DNA of 64,000 bases, taken from assembly GCF_001423295.1 (NCBI RefSeq), contig NZ_LMNG01000012.1, positions 341,001-405,000 of the forward strand. The letters run 5' to 3'. Below the pieces are notes generated by a model, which was not told where the DNA came from, ran no database searches, and saw only the letters and a program-made list of their open reading frames with translations. How positions within the stretch are numbered: the first letter of the stretch is position 1; the number at the start of each line of letters is the position of its first letter. This document shows positions 52,780 to 61,112 of the stretch, one piece after another. The DNA is from Methylobacterium sp. Leaf112 (GTDB lineage Bacteria; Pseudomonadota; Alphaproteobacteria; Rhizobiales; Beijerinckiaceae). The position numbers were made by a program, and so were the translations under genes.

Positions 52780-53610
52780 ATGACGGGTTTGATGACGGGG
52801 AAGCGCGGCCTCATCATGGGGGTCGCCAACAATCACTCCATCGCCTGGGGGATCGCCTCCGCCCTGCACAAGCATGGCGCCGAATTGGCGTTCACCTATC
52901 AGGGCGAGGCCCTGGGCCGCCGGGTGGCTCCCTTGGCAGCCTCCCTCGGCTCGGACACCGTGATCCCGTGTGACGTCGAGGACATCGCCTCCGTCGACGC
53001 CGTGTTCGAGGCCCTGGACAAGCGGTTTCCCGAGGGCATCGATTTCGTCGTCCACGCCATTGGCTTCTCCGACAAGAACCAGCTCAAGGGCCGCTACGTC
53101 GACGTCACCACCCGCGAGAATTTTTCGCGGACCCTGACGATCTCGTGCTTCTCCTTCACGGAGATCGCCCAGCGCGCGGCCAAGCGCATGCCGCGCGGCG
53201 GGTCGCTCCTGACCCTGACCTATGGCGGCTCGACCCGGGTCATGCCGAACTACAACGTGATGGGTGTGGCCAAGGCCGCTCTGGAAGCCTCGGTGCGCTA
53301 CCTCGCGGGCGATCTCGGGCCCGACGGGATCCGGGTCAACGCCCTCTCGGCCGGCCCGATGCGGACGCTCGCCGGCGCCGGCATCGCCGATGCGCGGCTG
53401 ATGTTCAACCACCAGAAGGCCCACGCCCCGCTCCGCCGCACGGTGACCCAGGAGGAGGTCGGCGGCTCGGCCGTCTACCTGTTGTCGGACCTCTCCGGCG
53501 GCGTCACCGGCGAGGTCCACTTCGTCGATTCCGGCTACAACATCATTTCGATGCCGCGCCCCGACGTGCTTCAGGCCCAGGACGAGGCCGGCCTGATCGA
53601 CGCCGTCTAG
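52780..53610 (+). CDS. fabI: Enoyl-ACP reductase FabI
   Basis: The 276-residue protein has the FabI family sequence MGVANNHSIAWGIASALHKH, the dinucleotide-binding GLIMGVANNHSIAWG, and the catalytic Y158-x6-K165 in PNYNVMGVAKAALE, with Y148 in LTYGGSTR. It reduces the enoyl-ACP double bond, the last step of each elongation round, and is the triclosan target. The last 12 residues are a variable tail. Confidence 0.97.
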   Translation: MTGLMTGKRGLIMGVANNHSIAWGIASALHKHGAELAFTYQGEALGRRVAPLAASLGSDTVIPCDVEDIASVDAVFEALDKRFPEGIDFVVHAIGFSDKNQLKGRYVDVTTRENFSRTLTISCFSFTEIAQRAAKRMPRGGSLLTLTYGGSTRVMPNYNVMGVAKAALEASVRYLAGDLGPDGIRVNALSAGPMRTLAGAGIADARLMFNHQKAHAPLRRTVTQEEVGGSAVYLLSDLSGGVTGEVHFVDSGYNIISMPRPDVLQAQDEAGLIDAV

Positions 53611-53642
53611 GCTCGGTTCAGCGGGAGGTCGCGGAACTCGGC

Positions 53643-53668
53643 CCCTGTCCCGCAAAGGCGGAACAGGG
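53643..53668 (+). terminator. Hairpin after fabI
   Basis: The outer arms ccctgt/acaggg and inner arms ccgc/gcgg surround aaag, 33 bases after the fabI stop. Its loop-proximal ccgcaaagg is the same as in the hairpin at 42414. Confidence 0.6.
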
Positions 53669-53687
53669 ACGTGGTCCGGTCCCCCGC

Positions 53688-54125
53688 TCAGTCCTCTGCG
53701 TCGGACGGACGCTCGATGGTCGGGGCCGCCGGCAGCGTCACGACCGAGCGATGGGCCGCGGGCCGGATGAGATCGTCCGACGGGATCAGGGTGATGCTGG
53801 CCGAAACGAGACCCGCCATGGCGCGGAGCTCGTCGGTCTGGCGCGGGTCGCGGGCGACGGCGGATGCCTCGCGCTCCAGGCGGACGTTGCAGGCCCGGGA
53901 CGGCAGACCGCCGGAGGGCGTGCAGGCGTCGTGGCGGGCGCAGGCCGCGTCGAGGGCGTCGATGGGCGGCAGCGGCGCGTTGTTGCCGGGGCCGCAATAG
54001 TTGCCGTGGACCAGCAAGGGGCGGTCGAGGCCGGCGGCGGGCTGTGCCGTGGCGGGGGAGGCCAGGGTCGCGGGCAGGGCCAGCGCGGCCAGGAGTGCGA
54101 ACGGAGCGGTACGGGAGAGGATCAT
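53688..54125 (-). CDS. Secreted phospholipase A2-like protein
   Basis: The ATG at 54125 gives 145 residues with a signal peptide (MILSRTAPFALLAALALPAT, cleavage near PATAQP). The mature part has HGNYCGPGNNAPLPP then LDAACARHDACTPSGG. The calcium-loop-like CGPGN and the catalytic ACARHDAC with H65-D66 match secreted PLA2 enzymes, which use a His-Asp pair to hydrolyse the sn-2 ester of phospholipids. It is much smaller than animal PLA2 and a second aspartate is not obvious, so activity is not certain. It is convergent with fabI. Confidence 0.65.
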   Translation of the reverse strand: MILSRTAPFALLAALALPATLASPATAQPAAGLDRPLLVHGNYCGPGNNAPLPPIDALDAACARHDACTPSGGLPSRACNVRLEREASAVARDPRQTDELRAMAGLVSASITLIPSDDLIRPAAHRSVVTLPAAPTIERPSDAED

Positions 54126-54215
54126 GGAGCGTAGACCATAGGTTGAGCAAACCACCCCCTCAGGTGATCTGTTGCGGCGTCCGTCCTTAGAAGGACGCTA
54201 CCCCGTCTCAAGTTT

Positions 54216-55028
54216 TCAGCCCTCCGTCGGTTCCGAGGCCGGGGGGTCGCCGTTCGCCACAGGTGAAATCGCGGGGGCCTTGCTCGGTCCGGTTGCGAGG
54301 GCAGCGCTCTCCTTCAGGGCGACGCCCGTCACCCCGCGCCGCAGGGCTTCGCGGACGAGCCAGACCAGGGTGTCGGCCGCCCGCTCCGGGGACAGGCCGC
54401 CCCGGCCGTGGATGTTGGAGATGCAGTTGCGCTCGGAATCGCGGCGGCCCGGCCGTGGCGCGTGGGTGAGGTAGATCCCGAGGCTGTCGGCGACGCTGAG
54501 GCCCGGACGCTCGCCGATGAGGACGGCGCAGAGGCGCGCGCCAAGCGCCTGCCCGATGGGATCGCCGAGGGCGACGCGGGCCTGGCACGCCACCACGATG
54601 GGCCCCACCGACACCCCGTCGAGGCGGGCGAGGCAGGCCTGGACCAGGGGCGCGGCCTGGGCCTGCACCGCGATCGCCGACAGGCCGTCGCCCACCACGA
54701 AGACGAGATCGACCAGACCCGCCCCGCCTCGGAGGGGCGTGTCGGGGTCGAGGATCCGGCCGAGGTCGGGCCGGCGCAGGTAGGTCGCCCGGTCGGGCGC
54801 GGCGCTGCGGACCTGCAAGACGGAATGGGGCTGCAACGCCGCCGCCAGGGCCTCGGTGTCGAGGGCGGCGTGGACGGCGTCGCGGGCCTTCGCGTGGGCG
54901 AGCTGGAAATCGAGGACCGCGTCCAACGGCATCGCGTCGCCCCGGCGCCCCAGCCCGATGCGGGCCGAGGTCGCCGCCCGCAGGGTCGCCCAGCGATCGC
55001 CGGCGGGGACGGGCGCGTCGTCGCTCAC
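54216..55028 (-). CDS. eutC: Ethanolamine ammonia-lyase small subunit EutC
   Basis: The GTG at 55028 overlaps the eutB stop by 4 bases (GTGA). The 270-residue protein has RIGLGRRGDAMPLDAVLDFQ, AHAKARDAVHAALD, HSVLQVRSAAPDRATYLRRP, VVGDGLSAIAVQ, LIGERPGLSVADSLGIYLTH and NCISNIHGRGGLSPERAADT, the conserved EutC blocks. With EutB it forms the coenzyme B12-dependent enzyme that splits ethanolamine to acetaldehyde and ammonia. No microcompartment genes are nearby. Confidence 0.95.
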   Translation of the reverse strand: MSDDAPVPAGDRWATLRAATSARIGLGRRGDAMPLDAVLDFQLAHAKARDAVHAALDTEALAAALQPHSVLQVRSAAPDRATYLRRPDLGRILDPDTPLRGGAGLVDLVFVVGDGLSAIAVQAQAAPLVQACLARLDGVSVGPIVVACQARVALGDPIGQALGARLCAVLIGERPGLSVADSLGIYLTHAPRPGRRDSERNCISNIHGRGGLSPERAADTLVWLVREALRRGVTGVALKESAALATGPSKAPAISPVANGDPPASEPTEG

Positions 55029-56422
55029 GCGACCCGGCTCGCGCGGTCCATGAGCCGGGCGAGGCTCGGATGCCGGGGTTCGAGTTCGCGGATGCCGCCC
55101 TCCGGCGTGGTCAGGCCCATGCGGTCCAGCCACGCCTCGAATTCGGGGGCCGCCCGGACGCCCAGGGTAGCGCGCAAGGTGAGCACGTCGTGGAACGACA
55201 GGCTCTGGTAGTTGAGCATGATGTCGTCGGAGCCCGGCACGGCGATGAGGAAGCTGCAGCCCGCCACCGTCAGCAGGGTCATCAGCCCGTCCATGTCGTC
55301 CTGGTCGGCCTCGGCGTGGTTGGTGTAGCAGACGTCGCAGCCCATCGGCAGGCCGAGCAGCTTGCCGCAGAAATGGTCTTCGAGGCCGGCGCGGGCGATC
55401 TGCTTGCCGTCGTAGAGGTATTCCGGGCCGATGAACCCCACCACGGTGTTGACGAGGAGGGGCCGGAAGGCGCGCGCCACCGCGTAGGCGCGGGCCTCCA
55501 CGGTCTGCTGGTCGACGCCGTGATGCGCGTCGGCCGAGAGCGCCGCGCCCTGGCCGGTCTCGAAATACATCACGTGGTCGCCCACCGTGCCGCGCTTGAG
55601 GCCGCGCGCCGCGTCGTGGGCCTCGGCCAGCACCGCGAGATCGACCCCGAAGCCCCGGTTGGCGGCTTCCGTGCCCGCCACGGACTGGAACACGAGGTCG
55701 ACGGGCGCGCCGCGCTCCAGGATCGGCAGGGCATTGGTGACGTGGGTGAGCACGCAGGTCTGGGCGGGGATGTCGTAGTGCTGACGCAGCTCGTCCAGCA
55801 TCACCATCAAGTCGCGGGCGTTCTCGACGCTGTCTGTGGCCGGGTTGATGCCGATGCAGGCGTCGCCGACGCCGAACAGCAGGCCGTCGAGGACGGAGGC
55901 CGCGATGCCGCGCGGGTCGTCGGAGGGGTGGTTCGGCTGGAGCCGGGTGCCGAGGCGGCCGGGCAGGCCGAGGGTGGTGCGGAACGCCGTCACCACCCGG
56001 CACTTGCGCGCCACCACGATGAGGTCCTGCGCCCGCATGAGCTTCGAGACCGCCGCCACCATCTCGGGCGTCAGGCCCGGCGCCAGGGCGGCGAGGATCT
56101 CGGGCGTGGCCGCATGGGACAGGAGCCAGTCGCGAAAGCCCCCCACGGTGAGGTGCGCGATCGCGGCGAAGGCCGCCGCGTCGTGGGTGTCGACGATGAG
56201 CCGGGTGACCTCGTCCGCCTCGTAGGGCACCAGGGCTTGGTCGAGGAACACGCGCAGCGGCAGGTCGGCGAGCACGCGCCGCGCGGCGATGCGCTGGGCA
56301 TCGCTGGTGGCCGCCAACCCGGCCAGCTCGTCGCCCGAGCGCAGGGGCGAGGCGGCGGCGAGCACCTGCTTCAGGTCGGCGAAGGTGTGGCGCTCGCCGC
56401 CGAGATCGCACCGGTAGGCCAT
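55025..56422 (-). CDS. eutB: Ethanolamine ammonia-lyase large subunit EutB
   Basis: The ATG at 56422 (MAYRCDLGGERHTFADLKQV) gives 465 residues. The frame stays open to 59614, but beyond 56422 it is the antisense of the AsmA gene. EutB blocks include MRAQDLIVVARKCRVVTAFR, GDACIGINPATDSVENARDL, VLTHVTNALPILERGAPVDL, FQSVAGTEAANRGFGVDL, the EARAYAVARAFRPLLVNTVV block and PEYLYDGKQIARAGLEDHFC. It holds the TIM-barrel active site that binds adenosylcobalamin. It is co-transcribed with eutC. Confidence 0.97.
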   Translation of the reverse strand: MAYRCDLGGERHTFADLKQVLAAASPLRSGDELAGLAATSDAQRIAARRVLADLPLRVFLDQALVPYEADEVTRLIVDTHDAAAFAAIAHLTVGGFRDWLLSHAATPEILAALAPGLTPEMVAAVSKLMRAQDLIVVARKCRVVTAFRTTLGLPGRLGTRLQPNHPSDDPRGIAASVLDGLLFGVGDACIGINPATDSVENARDLMVMLDELRQHYDIPAQTCVLTHVTNALPILERGAPVDLVFQSVAGTEAANRGFGVDLAVLAEAHDAARGLKRGTVGDHVMYFETGQGAALSADAHHGVDQQTVEARAYAVARAFRPLLVNTVVGFIGPEYLYDGKQIARAGLEDHFCGKLLGLPMGCDVCYTNHAEADQDDMDGLMTLLTVAGCSFLIAVPGSDDIMLNYQSLSFHDVLTLRATLGVRAAPEFEAWLDRMGLTTPEGGIRELEPRHPSLARLMDRASRVA

Positions 56423-56517
56423 GGCCGTTTCCCCCGCGCCGAGACCGTACGAAGCCACAACCCGGGCGGGGTGTCGAGGTCGCCCCACGCGATCCCGTGC
56501 GTCCGGCGCGCGCGGCT

Positions 56518-59500
56518 TCAGGGCTGCGGGGCGGGCGCCGGCTCGACCGCCGGCTCCTGGCGCCGGGCCGCCTCGATTTCCTGGCGTCGGGCCGCTTCCT
56601 CGGCCTCGCGGGCGCGGGCCTGACGCGCGACCTCGGCGGCGCGCTCCGCGGCGGCCTTGAGGCGGGCCTGACGGGCGGCTTCCTCCGCCGCGAGCTTCTC
56701 GGCCAGCGCCTTCTCGGCGGTCAGCTTGTCCGCATAGGCCTTCTCGGCGGCGGCACGGGCCCGGTCCATCTCGACGCGGGCGCGGCGGCGCTGGCGCTCG
56801 GTCTGGTCGGCCTCCATCGCTTCGATGCTTTCGAGCTCGCGTTGCAGCACGAGGGTGGCGAGACCGTTGGTCGAGGGACCCGCATCGACCTGGCGTTCCG
56901 GGTTCGCCACCGGCCCGGAAAAGCCGAGCTGGATCGCCGGCGGTCCTGCGGTCCAGGCTTTCGGCGCCGACGCCGCCGTGAGGGTGCCGCGCGCGTCGAG
57001 GCGGCCGGTCCGCAGGTCGAGGCCGAGGGTGCCGTTCCAGCGCGCGGGCCCGAGATCGAGGGTCAGGGGGCCGCCCCGCAGGGTTCCGCCCACCAGGGTG
57101 ACGGGCGTGGTGACGGGGCCGGGGGCGATGAGCGGCGCCTTTCCGAGTTCCTCCGTGACGAGGGCTTGGAGACGGCCTTCGCGCAAGGGGTCGTCCTCGG
57201 CGAGCGCCCGGTCGAGGGCACGGGTCAGGCCCATGGGGTCGGCGCCCGGCAGGGTCAGGTCCGCGAGGGTGAGGGCGCCGCTGCCCCCGAGGTTGTTGGC
57301 CAGGGCCGCGAGGGTCTCGCCCGAAGTGCCGAACCGCAGGGTCGCGCCGAGGCGCCCGGAGACCGGACCGGTGCCGACGAGGCCGGCGAGCCCCGCCTCG
57401 CTCAGGGTCCCCTCCCCCGCCACGGCGGCCGCGCCGCCCTGGCGCGACAGGGTGACGGCGCCCGTGAGCCGCCCGCCCGCCAGGGTGCCGGCGAGGTCGG
57501 TGAGGCCGAGGGTGCCGTCCTCCCAGCGCGCCGTGAGGGTGGTGCCGGTGGCGACGTGGCCGCGTCCGAGGTCGAGGCTGTCCACCGCGAGGGCGAGGTC
57601 GATGCGGGGGCGGACGGGCGGCGGGGCGGCAAAGCGCACGAACGCCGCGTCGGCACCGGCCTTCACCTCCGTGGGGATCACCAGGGCGGCGGCGAGCGCC
57701 GGCAGGGACAGGCGCCCGAGCTTGGCGCGCCCGGAGATCTGGCCCTCCGGCGCGATCCCGATCTCGGCCGAGACGGCGGTTCCGGCGAGCCGCCCGGTCA
57801 CGCCCAGGCGGGCCTCGTCGCCGGCCCGCGACAGGGCGACGGTGAGGTCGGCCGGCAGGCCGATGGGAAGGGGCGCGGTACCGGAGACGAGGGGCACGAA
57901 GGGGGCGATGTCGGGGCTGCCGAGGCGGATCTCGCCGCTCCGCGCAGCGCCGTACCCGGCCCCGGCCTCGGGTCCGAGCAGGATCGGCCGGGTGGTGGCG
58001 AGGGTGAGGTCGGCCACCGTTCCCGTCACCGAGAGGACGAGCCCGGCGGCCTCGCCCTCGGGTCCGGCGGCGCGGGTGCCGGCGAGATGGAGACGGGCGG
58101 GCCGGGCCAGCGCCGGAAGGTCGGCACGGCCGAACCAGGTGGCGGCGGACGGGGCCGCCAGGGTGAGGTCGAGGCTCGCGATGCGGCCGGCGCGGCTCAC
58201 GAGGTCGAGGTCGAGGCTGCCGCCCGCCGCCTGTCCCTTGGCGGTGGTACGCAAGGTGTCGGGGGCGCCCGCGTCGCGCTGCAGGGTCAGGTCGAGATCG
58301 AGGGCGCGGTCGCGAAACGCCGGGGGGACGAGCCGGCTTTCCGCGATCCACACCCGGTCGAGGAGGGCCATCAGCGGCGCGGCCACGGGGGCCGAGACGC
58401 GGCCGGCGATGCGCCCGGCCCCGTCGGCGTCGATCCGGCCGGACAGGCTGGCGTTGGCACCGGCGAGATCCGTCACGTCGAGGCTGTCGATGGCGAGACT
58501 GGCCCCGTCCGATTGGATGCTCGCCGCGATGGTGCCGTTGCCCGAGGCCACGCCCGCCGGGCCGTAGCGCACGTCGCGGGCCTGGAGCACGAGGCCGAAA
58601 TCGTGGCCCTGGAGGTCGGCCAGGGCCCCGCTGAACGACGGCAGGGCGGCGATGTCGACGCCTTGCGCGGCGAGTTGCGCATCGACGCGCCCGCGGGCGC
58701 CGGGCTCGGCGGCGCGGTAGCGCGCGTTGCCGGTGATGCGCGCGGTGCCGAGGTCGAGGCGCAGATTGCGCAGGGACACGGAGAGCGGCGCGGCCGAGAG
58801 GTCGGCGGAGGCGACGATGGGGCGCCCGTCCATGAGGGCGACGCCCGGACCCTCCACGCCGAGCTTGCCGAGATAGCGCCCGAAGGCCTCCGAGGCCGGC
58901 GCGTCGAGACCGAGGCGCCCGGTGAAGCGGAGCCCCGGATCGGCGTCGATCTCGCCCGACGCGGTCAGGGCGGCGGCCCCCGGGGCGGTGACGGCGAACC
59001 GCTTCAGGAGGAGGCCGCCCGAGCGCTCGAAGGTGCCGGCCAGGGCGAGGTTCGACCAGTCGTCGAGGCCGAGCGACAGGCTGTCGACGGCGAGTTCGAC
59101 ATCGACGCTCACCGGCAGGCTGATCCCGGCCTTCGGCGGGCCCCGCGCGATGAGGGCCTGGCCCGCGGCCGAGAGCAGGAACGCGTCGAGGTCGAGGCGG
59201 CGGGCCCCGAGCGAGAGGGCGGCGCGGCCGTTGCGGGCATCGACGCGGCCGGAGCCCGACAGGCGCAGGGCGCGGCCACCCGGATCGATGTCGAGGTCGA
59301 GGGCCTTGAACCGCGCGGTGGTGCCCCGCGCCGTGAACGCACCGGCGAGCGACACCGGCAGGTAGGCGCCCGCCGCCTGGGCCGGCGGACCGATGACGAG
59401 GCGGGCCGTGCCCTCGGCCTGCGGGATCACGGCGCGTTCGCCCGGCCCCGCGGCCTCCGCGCCGGCCTCCGCGAGGGACAACTTCGAGTCGATCTCCGCA

Positions 59501-60138
59501 TAGGGCTGGGTGTCGCCGCCCGCCGAGAGCTTGACCGGAAGGACGCCCTCCGGCGTCGGCTCGCCCGTGGCGACCCGGAACGGCACGCCCCGGCTGGTGC
59601 CCTCCGCCCGCCACGGACCGGTGAGACGCGGGGCGGAGACCCGCACGCCTTCCGCGTAGATCTGGTCGGTGCGGCCCGTCGCCGGCACCTGGGTGGTGAT
59701 GAGGAGCTGGCGGACCTGGAGGTCCTCGATGGCGAGGTCGCGGTCGCCGAGCCCGCCCGTGAGATCGGCCGGCACCAGGATCGCCTCGCCCTCGGTGACG
59801 GGCAGGCGGATCTCGGCCCGGCCGATCCGGGTCTCCGTGAACCGCACGGCGCCGGTGATCAGCGGGGTGAGCGCCACCTCGGCCTTCACGAAATGCAGGT
59901 CGAGGGCGGGCCGGTTCGGTGCCTGCCCGAGGCGCAGGCGGTCGAAGCGCAGGCGCGGCGAGGGCAGGAGCCGGACCTCGAGGCGGCCGGCGCTGCGGGC
60001 CGGCAAGCCGAGCGACCGGGACACCAGGCCGTCGATGAGGCTGCGCTGCCCCTCCCAGGCCACGAAGGGCGGGATCGCGAGGGCCGCGACGAGGAGGAGG
60101 ACGATGAGTCCCGCCAGCGCGGTCAGGATGTCACGCAC
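56518..60138 (-). CDS. Large AsmA-family envelope protein
   Basis: The GTG at 60138 (residues VRDILTALAGLIVLLLVAAL) gives 1206 residues. One membrane anchor at residues 2-24 is followed by a long periplasmic part of repeated beta-strand segments (for example DLDIDPGGRALRLSGSGRVD, LDLDLVSRAGRIASLDLTLA, RIDLALAVDSLDLGRG), the AsmA/TamB-like beta-taco pattern. The C-terminal AsmA_2-type block lies near LGTGPVSGRLGATLRFGTSG. The last 90 residues are a charged helix (AEKAYADKLTAEKALAEKLA). Such proteins bridge the periplasm and are thought to move phospholipid to the outer membrane. Confidence 0.85.
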   Translation of the reverse strand: MRDILTALAGLIVLLLVAALAIPPFVAWEGQRSLIDGLVSRSLGLPARSAGRLEVRLLPSPRLRFDRLRLGQAPNRPALDLHFVKAEVALTPLITGAVRFTETRIGRAEIRLPVTEGEAILVPADLTGGLGDRDLAIEDLQVRQLLITTQVPATGRTDQIYAEGVRVSAPRLTGPWRAEGTSRGVPFRVATGEPTPEGVLPVKLSAGGDTQPYAEIDSKLSLAEAGAEAAGPGERAVIPQAEGTARLVIGPPAQAAGAYLPVSLAGAFTARGTTARFKALDLDIDPGGRALRLSGSGRVDARNGRAALSLGARRLDLDAFLLSAAGQALIARGPPKAGISLPVSVDVELAVDSLSLGLDDWSNLALAGTFERSGGLLLKRFAVTAPGAAALTASGEIDADPGLRFTGRLGLDAPASEAFGRYLGKLGVEGPGVALMDGRPIVASADLSAAPLSVSLRNLRLDLGTARITGNARYRAAEPGARGRVDAQLAAQGVDIAALPSFSGALADLQGHDFGLVLQARDVRYGPAGVASGNGTIAASIQSDGASLAIDSLDVTDLAGANASLSGRIDADGAGRIAGRVSAPVAAPLMALLDRVWIAESRLVPPAFRDRALDLDLTLQRDAGAPDTLRTTAKGQAAGGSLDLDLVSRAGRIASLDLTLAAPSAATWFGRADLPALARPARLHLAGTRAAGPEGEAAGLVLSVTGTVADLTLATTRPILLGPEAGAGYGAARSGEIRLGSPDIAPFVPLVSGTAPLPIGLPADLTVALSRAGDEARLGVTGRLAGTAVSAEIGIAPEGQISGRAKLGRLSLPALAAALVIPTEVKAGADAAFVRFAAPPPVRPRIDLALAVDSLDLGRGHVATGTTLTARWEDGTLGLTDLAGTLAGGRLTGAVTLSRQGGAAAVAGEGTLSEAGLAGLVGTGPVSGRLGATLRFGTSGETLAALANNLGGSGALTLADLTLPGADPMGLTRALDRALAEDDPLREGRLQALVTEELGKAPLIAPGPVTTPVTLVGGTLRGGPLTLDLGPARWNGTLGLDLRTGRLDARGTLTAASAPKAWTAGPPAIQLGFSGPVANPERQVDAGPSTNGLATLVLQRELESIEAMEADQTERQRRRARVEMDRARAAAEKAYADKLTAEKALAEKLAAEEAARQARLKAAAERAAEVARQARAREAEEAARRQEIEAARRQEPAVEPAPAPQP

Positions 60139-60304
60139 GCGCGTCTCGTTCCGCAGCGCCCCCGGAGGCGGGGCCGTTCCACGGGATCCACGTCCCGCCC
60201 GAGGGGCGGCATACCACACCCGCCGGGCTTGTGCGTACCCGTGGCGGATGCAGGCGCCCGCTCCCGACGCCGCCCCACCGAGACGCGGCGTCGGCGCCGG
60301 CGCG

Positions 60305-61060
60305 TCACAGCTTCAGGCGCTTGAACACCGGCTCGGGGATGGCGCGGATCACCATCATCACCAGGGCCCAGACCGGGCGGACATAGACCACGTCGCGCCG
60401 GGTCACCTCGGCGCCGCGAAACAGGGCGGCGGCGACCTCGGCGGCCTCGGCGGTCAACGGCTTCGGCAGTGGCATCCCCGCCGTCATCCGGGTGCGGACG
60501 AAACCGGGCTTGACCGTGAGCACGTGGACGCCGCGCGCGGCGAGGCGGTTGCGCAGGCCCGACAGGAAGGCGGTGAACCCGGCCTTGGCCGCGCCGTAGA
60601 CGTAGTTCGACGCCCGCCCGCGCTCGCCCGCCACCGAGGAGACGCCCACCAGGGTGCCGGAGCCCCGCGCGGCGAAGTGTTCGGCGAACAGGCCGAGCAG
60701 CAGGGCCGGCCCCTCGAAGTTCGACCGCATCACAAGGGCGGCGTCCGCCAGATCGGACTGCGCCCGCGCCTGATCGCCGAGCAGCCCGACCACGCTCACC
60801 ACCGTGTCGGGCAGGCGCGGCAGATCGCGGACGAAGGCCGGGAAGGCCGCAGTGTCGGTGATGTCGAGGGCGACGACGGGAACCGGGCGGCCCGTGCGAG
60901 CCGTGAGGTCGGCGGCGTTGCGGGCGGCGCCCGCCGCATCGCGGGCGGCCAGGATCACGTCCCATCCGGCCTCCACGTAGGCCAGGGCCGTGGCATGGCC
61001 GATGTCGGAGGTGGCGCCGACGAGGAGCATGACTTTATGGGTGGGAGAGCTTTGGGTCAT
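60305..61060 (-). CDS. DprE2-like short-chain dehydrogenase
   Basis: The ATG at 61060 gives 251 residues. The Rossmann motif GATSDIGHATALAY, the NSAG-equivalent VVSVVGLLGDQ, and the catalytic SSVAGERGRASNYVYGAAKA (S, Y, K) are clear. The C-terminus ends PVWALVMMVIRAIPEPVFKR, a typical membrane-associating helix of the DprE2 subgroup. In mycobacteria DprE2 reduces the 2-keto intermediate to decaprenyl-phospho-arabinose. Its position beside a DprE1-like oxidase supports the same role. Confidence 0.88.
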   Translation of the reverse strand: MTQSSPTHKVMLLVGATSDIGHATALAYVEAGWDVILAARDAAGAARNAADLTARTGRPVPVVALDITDTAAFPAFVRDLPRLPDTVVSVVGLLGDQARAQSDLADAALVMRSNFEGPALLLGLFAEHFAARGSGTLVGVSSVAGERGRASNYVYGAAKAGFTAFLSGLRNRLAARGVHVLTVKPGFVRTRMTAGMPLPKPLTAEAAEVAAALFRGAEVTRRDVVYVRPVWALVMMVIRAIPEPVFKRLKL

Positions 61061-61112
61061 GCGGCCTCGGACGGGCTGGACGGTGGAGTACGGCGGCCCG
61101 GCGGAACCCCGC

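Noticed and set aside
56423..59614. Long reverse frame continuing upstream of eutB (over 1000 codons)
   Set aside because: It is the antisense-like alternate frame of the AsmA gene, arginine/glycine/proline-rich, and has no EutB similarity before 56422.
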